Shown here: positions 5,767-11,202 of the stretch, one piece after another | How the letters are laid out: each line of letters begins with the position of its first letter | How positions within the stretch are numbered: the stretch's first letter is position 1 | Assembly: GCA_050330055.1 (NCBI GenBank) | Contig: JBHJOF010000039.1 | Coordinates: 1 to 11,202 of the forward strand | Length of the DNA stretch: 11,202 nt | Source of the DNA: JBHJOF01 sp050330055 | GTDB taxonomy: Bacteria > Pseudomonadota > Alphaproteobacteria > Kiloniellales > JAKSDN01 | Direction of reading: 5' to 3' | Position numbers and translations under genes: made by a program | The notes under the pieces: model-generated | What the model saw: the letters and a program-made list of their open reading frames with translations, nothing else | What the model was told of the DNA's origin: nothing | Databases searched by the model: none

Positions 5767-6837
5767 TCATGTAGTGTCGGAGCGAGGAAAAACAAAGATT
5801 TGGCTGCGATCCAGCTGAATTGCCACCAACGCGTTCTCGGCCGGCAGAAAACGCCCCGGAATCCGGGCATGCAGGTGCAAAGGCGCAGTGCCGGCGCCGT
5901 TAACGCTGAGGTGGACCAGGCTGCTGCGGCCCAGCATGCGCGAGGCCAGCACCCGGGCCGCCCCGGGTGGCGGGCTGGAGTCAGCGGTCAGCACCTGCAA
6001 CCTCAAGGCTTCCGGCCTTATAAGAACTTCTACTTTACACCCCTCGCCCAGGCCCTGCACCTCGAGGCTGCCGAAGGGGGTCACCACCTGCTGGTTCGCG
6101 ACCACGCCGGCGAAGCTGTTGATGTCGCCGAAGAAGCCGGCGACGAAGGCGTTGGCCGGAGCAAAGTAGAGTTCGCTCGGCGGCCCGATCTGCTCGATCC
6201 GGCCGCTGCGCATGAGGGCGATGCGGTCGGCCATGAACATCGCCTCTTCCGGATCGTGCGTGACCATGAGCGTCGCCGCGCCGCTCCGCTTGAGAACGTG
6301 CAGGGTCTCGTCGCGGACCTGGTTGCGCAGCACGGAATCAAGCCCGGAGAAGGGCTCGTCGAGCAGCATGACCTTGGGCGCCGGGGCCAGGGCTCGGGCC
6401 AACGCGACGCGCTGCTGCTGGCCGCCGGACAGCGTGTGCGGGAAGACCCGGGCGCTCGCCGCCATGCCGACCAGCTCGAGCGCCGCCCGCGCCCGTTCGC
6501 GGCGTTGTCCCGCCGGCAGCCGGCGCAGCCCGAAGGCGACGTTGTCCTCGACCGAGAGATGCGGGAAGAGCGCATAGTCTTGGAAGACCAGGCCGATGCC
6601 GCGGTCCTCCGGCGCCACGTCGGTGCCGTCGCCGGCCACCACGCGCCCGCCCAGCAGGACGCGGCCCTGCTGCAGCCGCTCCAGCCCCGCGGCGACGCGC
6701 AGCGCCGTCGTCTTGCCGCAGCCCGAGGGTCCCAGCAGACAGACCAGCTCGCCCGGCTCGATCGCCAGGCTCACGTCGTCCACGGCGAGCAGCGCGCCGA
6801 AGGCGTGGCTCACGTGCTCCAAGGTCAGCGCTGTCAT
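5767..6837 (-). CDS. ABC transporter ATP-binding protein, FbpC/PotA-like, orphan
   Basis: This 356-residue cytoplasmic ATPase would energise an ABC importer. All nucleotide-binding motifs are present: Walker A GPSGCGKTT (36-44), Q-loop Gln86 in VFQDYALFPH, signature LSGGQQQR (136-143), Walker B VMLLDEP (156-162), D-loop SGLD (164-167) and the switch His194. A C-terminal TOBE-like regulatory region (about 240-350) places it in the CUT1/Fe3+/polyamine/sulfate ATPase group. The VFQDYALFPH stretch and the overall length are most like FbpC-type iron(III) ATPases, but the substrate cannot be read from the sequence. No permease or binding-protein gene is adjacent, so it is an orphan here, inserted between scpB (46-nt gap) and tatA. 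The ATG at 6837 has no good Shine-Dalgarno. Confidence 0.93.
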   Translation of the reverse strand: MTALTLEHVSHAFGALLAVDDVSLAIEPGELVCLLGPSGCGKTTALRVAAGLERLQQGRVLLGGRVVAGDGTDVAPEDRGIGLVFQDYALFPHLSVEDNVAFGLRRLPAGQRRERARAALELVGMAASARVFPHTLSGGQQQRVALARALAPAPKVMLLDEPFSGLDSVLRNQVRDETLHVLKRSGAATLMVTHDPEEAMFMADRIALMRSGRIEQIGPPSELYFAPANAFVAGFFGDINSFAGVVANQQVVTPFGSLEVQGLGEGCKVEVLIRPEALRLQVLTADSSPPPGAARVLASRMLGRSSLVHLSVNGAGTAPLHLHARIPGRFLPAENALVAIQLDRSQIFVFPRSDTT

Positions 6838-6883
6838 GCCATCAGGCTATTGCGAGCCCTTCGCAGGCACAAGCGCGCAGCCG

Positions 6884-7858
6884 TCAGGAGCCGTCTCCAG
6901 CATGGGGTGCGGCGACGCGGCTGAACACGCCCTCTCCGCCGTCACCGCCGGCTCCCGCGTCCTCGTCTGGGCACTCCGGACGGTCGGCCGCAGCCTCGAG
7001 AGGGTCGTCCGGCTCTTCGGGCTCCTCGGCTTCGGCGTGCGCCCCAACACGCCCGGGCTCCGCCTGCTCGGCGGACTCGACGACCAGCGCGTCGTCGTCT
7101 TCGTCCGCTTCGTCGTCCTCGTCTTCCTCGTCGTCGTCGTCATCCTCGCCGTTTGCCTCGGTGGTCGCGGCGTCGTGCTCGGCCGGCAGCAGATCTTCGC
7201 CGAACTCAGCGTCGAGCAGGCTGGCGGCCTCCTCGGCCGAAAGCTCCTCCTCGTCATCGCCCTCCACCGCTTCGCCCTCTGCGCCGCCAGGCGGCAGCAG
7301 GCCGCGCGCCGCGAGCGAGGTGATTGCCGGCCGGGTGTCGAGCAGGCCCGCGGCCTTCAGTTCCTCCTGGCCAGGCAGGGAGTCGAGGCTCTCAAGACCG
7401 AAGTGGTCGAGGAAGGCGTCGGTGGTGCCCCAGGTGACCGGCCGGCCCGGCGTGCGACGGCGGCCCCGTGGCTTGATCCAGCCCATCTCAAGCAGCGTGT
7501 CGAGCGTGCCGCGCGACAGCCCGACGCCGCGGATCTCCTCGATCTCGGCCCGGGTCACGGGCTGGTGGTAGGCGACGATCGCCAGGGTCTCGATCGCGGC
7601 GCGCGACAACCTGCGCTTGACCGGCTTCTCCAGTCGCATCAGGTCGCCCAGATCGGCGGCGCTGCGGAAGGCCCAGCGGTCGCCGGCGCGCATCAGGTTG
7701 ACGCCGCGGTTGGCGTAGAGCCCGGCCAGCTCTTCCAGGAGCTCGCCGACGTTGGCGCCATCGGGCAGGAACTTGGCCAGGTCGGCGGCGCGCAGCGGCT
7801 CCGCCGAGGCGAAGAGGATGGCTTCGAGAAGCCGGATCTGCTGGAAGTGTTCCATCAT
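6884..7858 (-). CDS. scpB: Segregation and condensation protein B, with long acidic tail
   Basis: ScpB dimers bind the kleisin ScpA and regulate the SMC condensin in chromosome segregation. The conserved part (about 5-180) contains two winged-helix domains, with LLEAILFASAEPL near the start and the diagnostic AIETLAIVAYHQPVTRAEIE and IRGVGLSRGTLDTL stretches (88-121). After about residue 190 the protein has an unusual tail of some 130 residues, rich in Asp, Glu, Ala and Gly. Residues 228-246 include 18 acidic residues out of 19. At 324 residues it is longer than many ScpB proteins (roughly 180-250). The ATG at 7858 overlaps the scpA stop as ATGA, so translation is probably coupled. Confidence 0.95.
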   Translation of the reverse strand: MMEHFQQIRLLEAILFASAEPLRAADLAKFLPDGANVGELLEELAGLYANRGVNLMRAGDRWAFRSAADLGDLMRLEKPVKRRLSRAAIETLAIVAYHQPVTRAEIEEIRGVGLSRGTLDTLLEMGWIKPRGRRRTPGRPVTWGTTDAFLDHFGLESLDSLPGQEELKAAGLLDTRPAITSLAARGLLPPGGAEGEAVEGDDEEELSAEEAASLLDAEFGEDLLPAEHDAATTEANGEDDDDDEEDEDDEADEDDDALVVESAEQAEPGRVGAHAEAEEPEEPDDPLEAAADRPECPDEDAGAGGDGGEGVFSRVAAPHAGDGS

Positions 7859-8649
7859 GACGTCTGCTGTTCAACTCCGCGCAGATAGATCGGGCCGAAG
7901 GTGCCGTCCTGGCGCATCTGCAGCTTGCCCTGGCGCACCATCTCCAGGCTCGCCGCGAAGGTCGAGGCGACGGCGGAGCGCCGCTGCAGGTCGTCCTGCA
8001 GGTCGGTCGGCAGGAAGGTCAGGAGGGACTGCCAGCCCGGCGTCGCGCCCAGCAGGCCGCGCAGGCGCTGCAGCGCGTCCTCGACCGAGAAGAGATTTAA
8101 AGGCGCGATACGCAGGTGGGCCGCCGCCTGGGCCCGGACCGCGTTGCGCGCATAGGCCTTCAGCAGGTCGTAGAGCGACACCTGATAGACCGTCGTGGTC
8201 ACCACCGGCATGGTCTCGGGCGCGCCGCGCTGGAACAGCTCGCTGCCGAGCTGGGGCAGCCGGATCAGCCTCTGGCCGGCCTCCTGCATGGCCTCCAAGC
8301 GCTGCAGCTGGAACTTGAGGGCAGCCGCCATTTCGGCGCCGGAGGGCTCCTCGTCGTCGTCCGGCTCGGGCAGCAGCAGGCGCGACTTGAGGTAGGCCAG
8401 CCAGGCCGCCATCACCAGATAGTCGGCGGCCAGTTCGAGGCGCAGCTTGCGTGCCTGGCGCACGAACTCCAGGTACTGGTCGGCCAGCGCCAGGATCGAG
8501 ATCTTGGTCAGATCAACCTTCTGTTCGCGGGCCAACTGCAGCAGCACGTCGATCGGCCCCTCGAAGCCGTCGAGATCGAGGCGCAGCTCGCCGTCGGCGC
8601 CTACCGGCGCGCGCGGCGATTCTTCTTCGAAGGGCACTTGGTCAGTCAT
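7855..8649 (-). CDS. scpA: Segregation and condensation protein A (kleisin)
   Basis: ScpA is the kleisin that bridges the SMC heads and, with ScpB, forms bacterial condensin. The protein is 264 residues from the ATG at 8649. The N-terminal kleisin helix starts with the family motif FEGPIDVLLQL, followed by KVDLTKISI (29-52). The LVMAAWLAYLKSRLLLP helix (78-94) is typical. A C-terminal winged helix (about 200-260) ends in FAASLEMVRQGK and FGPIYL. The frame stays open far upstream into the M50 gene, but that extension lacks kleisin similarity, so the ATG is taken as the start. Its Shine-Dalgarno is weak. It lies 32 nt after the M50 stop and overlaps scpB by 4 nt. Confidence 0.95.
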   Translation of the reverse strand: MTDQVPFEEESPRAPVGADGELRLDLDGFEGPIDVLLQLAREQKVDLTKISILALADQYLEFVRQARKLRLELAADYLVMAAWLAYLKSRLLLPEPDDDEEPSGAEMAAALKFQLQRLEAMQEAGQRLIRLPQLGSELFQRGAPETMPVVTTTVYQVSLYDLLKAYARNAVRAQAAAHLRIAPLNLFSVEDALQRLRGLLGATPGWQSLLTFLPTDLQDDLQRRSAVASTFAASLEMVRQGKLQMRQDGTFGPIYLRGVEQQTS

Positions 8650-8681
8650 TGGACCTGGTTGCTCACGGATGCCGCGGCCTC

Positions 8682-9374
8682 CTAGCCGATGCCCGCGAGG
8701 GCCGCGAAGGCCGGCAGCAGCCACATGACCGGCGTCCAGACGATCACGAAGAACAGGTTGAGATCGAACCCGAGCTGTGCGCCGATCAGGGGCAGGATGA
8801 AGATCAGGCCGATCAAGATCAAGAAGCCGTAGCGCTCGAGCCGGGCCAGCGGCAGGGCGAGCTCTCGCGGCAGCAGACCGATGGCGACCCGGCCGCCGTC
8901 GAGCGGCGGCAGCGGCAGCATGTTGAAGACTGCCAGCACCAGATTCAGCAGAATCGAGTTGTAGAGCGTCTGCGCCGCCCAGGATGCCGCCGCATCGGGC
9001 AACAGCCAGAGCACATGGAACAGCATGGCCGAGACGGCCGCCAGAACTAGGTTGGTCGCCGGCCCGGCCGCCGCCACCAGTATCATGTCGCGGCGCGGCC
9101 GGCGCAGACGGCCGAAGGCGACCGGCACCGGCTTGGCCCAGCCGAACAGGAAGGGCGCGCGCAGCAACAGCAGCATCGCCGGCAGGAGGACGGTGCCGAA
9201 GGCATCGACGTGCTTCAGCGGATTGAAGGTCACCCGGCCCTGGCGATAGGCGGTGTCGTCGCCGAGTTGCCAGGCAACGAAGCCATGGGCCGCCTCGTGC
9301 AGCGTGATGGCGAACAGGACCGGCAGCACCCAGGTCGTCGCGTTGAGGAGGAAACCGCCGATGTCGATAGCCAT
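8682..9374 (-). CDS. M50-family (site-2) membrane metalloprotease
   Basis: This 230-residue polytopic protein belongs to the compact M50B site-2 protease group, which lacks PDZ and CBS domains. The zinc motif HEAAH (26-30) lies in the first membrane segment. The AGPATN stretch (103-108) and NMLPLPPLDGGR (151-162), with the third zinc ligand Asp159, are in family order. About five or six hydrophobic segments are visible (roughly 14-34, 60-78, 97-124, 138-158, 183-200 and 205-225). The substrate is unknown. The ATG at 9374 is 11 nt from the nagZ stop and scpA follows 32 nt after its own stop, so it likely sits in one operon with them. Related M50 genes near scpAB are known to me from other phyla, which hints at a linked role but proves nothing. 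Confidence 0.92.
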   Translation of the reverse strand: MAIDIGGFLLNATTWVLPVLFAITLHEAAHGFVAWQLGDDTAYRQGRVTFNPLKHVDAFGTVLLPAMLLLLRAPFLFGWAKPVPVAFGRLRRPRRDMILVAAAGPATNLVLAAVSAMLFHVLWLLPDAAASWAAQTLYNSILLNLVLAVFNMLPLPPLDGGRVAIGLLPRELALPLARLERYGFLILIGLIFILPLIGAQLGFDLNLFFVIVWTPVMWLLPAFAALAGIG

Positions 9375-9385
9375 GGAGGTCCGGC

Positions 9386-10435
9386 CTACGCCCGATCGAG
9401 CAGCAGGTCAAGCTGCCCGCGCGCGGCGGCCAGATCAATCGCCGGCGGCGCGCCGGCACCGGGCAGACGCGACTCGGCGGCGACGAGACGCCGCCTCGCC
9501 TCGCGGCCGAGCGGGCCGCTCGCGGCCGCTACCGCCTCCATCTCCTCCGGCTTGCCGTTGCAGTGCAGGACCACGTCGCAGCCCGCCGCCAACGACGCCG
9601 CGGCACGCTCGCCGAGGCCGCCGGCCAGCGCCTCCATGGAAAGATCGTCTGAAACCAGAACGCCGTCAAATCCTATGGTTGTCCTGATAACCTCGGAAAT
9701 CACTTTAGGAGAGGTTGTGGCTGGCCGCTCGGCATCGATCGCTTCGAAGACGATGTGCCCGGTCATCCCCCAGGGGGCGTCGGCGAGCAGGCGGAAAGCC
9801 TCGAAGTCGCTTCGCTCCAGCTCTTCCAGCGGCGCAGTCACGCGCGGCAACTCGAGGTGGCTGTCGCAGAGCGCGCGGCCATGGCCGGGCATGTGCTTGA
9901 CCACCGGCAGCACGCCGCCGGCCAGCAGTCCGTCGCAGAAGGCGCGGCCCAGGGCGGCGACTCGGGCCGGCTCGCTGCCGAAGGCGCGGTCGCCGATAAC
10001 CTCGTGCGCCTCCGGCCAGCGCAGGTCGAGCACCGGGGCGCAGTCGACGGTGATGCCGAGCGTCCGCAGATCCTCGGCCAGCAGGCGGGCGTTGAGTCGC
10101 ACCGCCTCGGCGGCACGGCCGGCGTCGCGCTCTGCCAGCTCGCCGAACAGGGCGGCGGGCGGTCGCGCCTGCCAATGTGGCGGCACCAGGCGAGCCACCC
10201 GGCCGCCCTCCTGGTCGATCAGGACCGGCGCGTCGGCGCGGCCAACGCTGTCGCGCAGGGCGGCCACGAGGGCGCGGATCTGATCGGGCGTCTCGCAGTT
10301 GCGGCGGAACAGGATGAAGCCCAGCGGGTCGGTCTGGGCGAAGAAGCGCGCCTCCCAGGCGCTCAGGCAGGGGCCCGCGCAGCCGAAGATGACGGCGCGC
10401 GGCGCGCTCCCCTCCTGGGCTTCGCTGGACTGCAA
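9386..10435 (-). CDS. nagZ: Beta-N-acetylhexosaminidase NagZ (GH3)
   Basis: NagZ removes N-acetylglucosamine from anhydro-muropeptides in cytoplasmic peptidoglycan recycling. The 349-residue protein is close to the usual NagZ length. Diagnostic motifs are PLGFILFRRN (37-46), LIDQEGGRVARL (72-83), KHMPGHGRALCDSH (180-193, including the loop Asp191-x-His193 that acts as general acid/base) and VSDDLSMEAL (261-270) with the nucleophile Asp263. An in-frame TAG lies six codons upstream, and no ATG occurs in the first 180 codons. The start is therefore most likely TTG at 10435, which puts the conserved AVIFGCAGP at residues 14-22. A GGA about 12 nt upstream is a poor Shine-Dalgarno. The gene follows a repeat-filled 240-bp gap. 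Confidence 0.95.
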   Translation of the reverse strand: MQSSEAQEGSAPRAVIFGCAGPCLSAWEARFFAQTDPLGFILFRRNCETPDQIRALVAALRDSVGRADAPVLIDQEGGRVARLVPPHWQARPPAALFGELAERDAGRAAEAVRLNARLLAEDLRTLGITVDCAPVLDLRWPEAHEVIGDRAFGSEPARVAALGRAFCDGLLAGGVLPVVKHMPGHGRALCDSHLELPRVTAPLEELERSDFEAFRLLADAPWGMTGHIVFEAIDAERPATTSPKVISEVIRTTIGFDGVLVSDDLSMEALAGGLGERAAASLAAGCDVVLHCNGKPEEMEAVAAASGPLGREARRRLVAAESRLPGAGAPPAIDLAAARGQLDLLLDRA

Positions 10436-10675
10436 GGCCGCTCTATCCGGCTAAAGGGTGGTCGGGTAACGTTGGACAAACTCCCCCTCACCCTCCCAAG
10501 CGCCCTTTGGTCGCTTGGGCCCCTCCCTCTCCCCCGGAGGGGCGAGGGGTGCTAAGCGCGCGGCCCTCCTTCCCTCGCCCCTTGGGGGAGAGGGAGGGGC
10601 CCCCCAATGGACCACGGGGCGCGTCAGCGATGGGAGGGTGAGGGGTAATCCCAGGCTATACACGAACTGATACGC
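10436..10675. other. Intergenic gap between the SPOR gene and nagZ, mostly a palindromic repeat
   Basis: The 240-bp gap is filled mainly by a 162-bp nested palindrome (10484-10645). The remaining 48 bases next to nagZ and 30 next to the SPOR gene show no clear promoter. Short open frames through the repeat are compositional and have no protein-like features. The repeat probably separates or attenuates transcription between the two genes, but this is inferred. Confidence 0.6.
10484..10645. repeat. 162-bp nested palindromic intergenic repeat
   Basis: The outer arms are 15-bp perfect inverted repeats (10484-10498, CCCCTCACCCTCCCA, with 10631-10645). The inner arms are 19-bp perfect (10517-10535 with 10584-10602). 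The pairing continues inward as GGGGCGAGGG (10539-10548) with 10572-10581 around a central loop. A side hairpin pairs 10496-10502 with 10512-10518. The element can thus fold into one long imperfect cruciform or RNA stem. It has the size and layout of a non-autonomous palindromic element, but no target-site duplication or transposase is visible. GC-rich CCCTCTCCC/GGGAGAGGG palindromes of this style are frequent in alphaproteobacterial genomes. Confidence 0.85.
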
Positions 10676-11202
10676 CTAACGCTGCTGCACGATACAGGCT
10701 TGGTTCTTCGCCTGGAGCTGGGCGCAGAGATCGATGGCCGTGGCCCTGCTCGGGAACGGCCCGGTCTGCACCCGGTGGTACTCCGTGCCCTTCACCGTCG
10801 CCACCTGGGGCGACAGGTTCATGTCGCCGAGCAGCTCGGGGAAGGCCTTCTGCAGCCGGGCCCATTCCGTCTTGGCCGCCTCGTCCGAAGTCACCGAGGC
10901 GAGCTGGATCACGTAGTCGCCCTGCTTGACCGCGGCGAGCTGCAGCGGCGCGCCCGCGCCCTCGCCGCCGGTCGTGGAGGTGCTGCCGGCACCGCCGCCG
11001 GCAACGCTGGCCGCGGCCTTGCCGCCGGCACTGGGCGCCACGTCGGGGGGTGGCGTCGGCTGCGCCGCTTGTGTATCGCCCGCCTTGCCCTCTGTGGCCT
11101 TGTCCTCTGCCGACTTGTCCCCTGCCGACCCGCCGTCCGCCGTCTTGACCGCGGGCGCCGGTTCAGCCGGAATCGCCGGCACCTCGGCGGTCGAGGCTCC
11201 CG
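10676..11202 (-). CDS. SPOR-domain protein, N-terminus cut by the window edge
   Basis: The visible 174 residues are the C-terminal part of an envelope protein. SPOR domains bind peptidoglycan stripped of stem peptides at division septa. The frame runs open to the right edge, so the N-terminus (often a single membrane anchor) is missing; a GTG at 11182 is internal and not chosen. Residues before the domain are low-complexity (Ala, Gly, Pro, Lys, Asp, Thr), typical of a periplasmic linker. The SPOR domain covers about the last 85 residues: DYVIQLASV starts it, YHRVQTGPFPSRATA carries the conserved RVxxGPF core, and CIVQQR ends it. In alphaproteobacteria this gene commonly lies just before nagZ, as here. 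Confidence 0.9.
   Translation of the reverse strand, partial: GASTAEVPAIPAEPAPAVKTADGGSAGDKSAEDKATEGKAGDTQAAQPTPPPDVAPSAGGKAAASVAGGGAGSTSTTGGEGAGAPLQLAAVKQGDYVIQLASVTSDEAAKTEWARLQKAFPELLGDMNLSPQVATVKGTEYHRVQTGPFPSRATAIDLCAQLQAKNQACIVQQR

Noticed and set aside
5670..5870. Extension of TatA by 67 residues
   Set aside because: TatA proteins start a few residues before the membrane segment, and the extension would overlap the ABC gene.
5800..7888. Plus-strand open frames opposite the ABC ATPase and scpB genes
   Set aside because: They are antisense shadows of motif-complete genes. The hydrophobic Val/Leu run near 7090-7150 is simply the complement of the acidic ScpB tract.
8650..9459. N-terminal extension of ScpA to 534 residues
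   Set aside because: The extra part overlaps the whole M50 gene in another frame, is Arg/Pro/Ala-rich, and lacks kleisin similarity. The ATG at 8649 gives a normal ScpA.
10451..10663. A 70-codon frame within the palindromic repeat
   Set aside because: It is made of the repeat arms (Pro/Arg/Gly-rich) and has no ribosome binding site or family features.

Overview
This is a GC-rich alphaproteobacterial chromosomal segment. Gene order and protein sequences fit a Rhodospirillales-like lineage, though I cannot name a species. All twelve protein genes lie on the minus strand, so transcription runs from the right edge to the left. The layout is a core housekeeping island, not a mobile or defence region. 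I see no tRNA, rRNA, CRISPR array, transposase, integrase or phage gene.

In transcription order the window holds: a SPOR-domain envelope protein cut by the right edge (10676-11202); a 162-bp nested palindromic repeat; nagZ (beta-N-acetylhexosaminidase for peptidoglycan recycling); a membrane M50/site-2 protease; scpA and scpB (kleisin and winged-helix partners of the SMC condensin); an orphan ABC-transporter ATPase of the FbpC/PotA type; tatA, tatB and tatC (twin-arginine translocase); a 365-bp gap with palindromic repeats and a probable promoter; serS; surE; a 299-bp gap with three copies of a REP-like core; and an NlpD-like LysM/M23 lipoprotein. The left 34 bases hold no recognisable gene.

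The backbone SPOR-nagZ-scpA-scpB-tatABC-serS-surE-(pcm)-nlpD is a familiar alphaproteobacterial arrangement. It joins cell-wall remodelling (SPOR, NagZ, NlpD), chromosome segregation (ScpAB) and export (Tat). Tat exports peptidoglycan amidases in some proteobacteria, which would link it to an NlpD-type amidase activator; that link is inference here. Three departures from the backbone stand out. An M50 protease sits between nagZ and scpA. A lone ABC ATPase sits between scpB and tatA. The expected pcm gene is absent between surE and nlpD, where palindromic repeats lie instead.

Translational coupling is visible: scpA/scpB overlap as ATGA, serS/surE overlap as TGATG, and tatB/tatC are 3 nt apart. 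The larger gaps at 1238-1536, 3597-3961, 5670-5766 and 10436-10675 probably divide the region into several transcription units. I found no convincing new biological system. The most checkable oddities are the degenerate M23 site of the NlpD homologue, a 14-bp perfect palindrome over the probable serS -10 element, the very acidic ScpB tail, and the two inserted genes.
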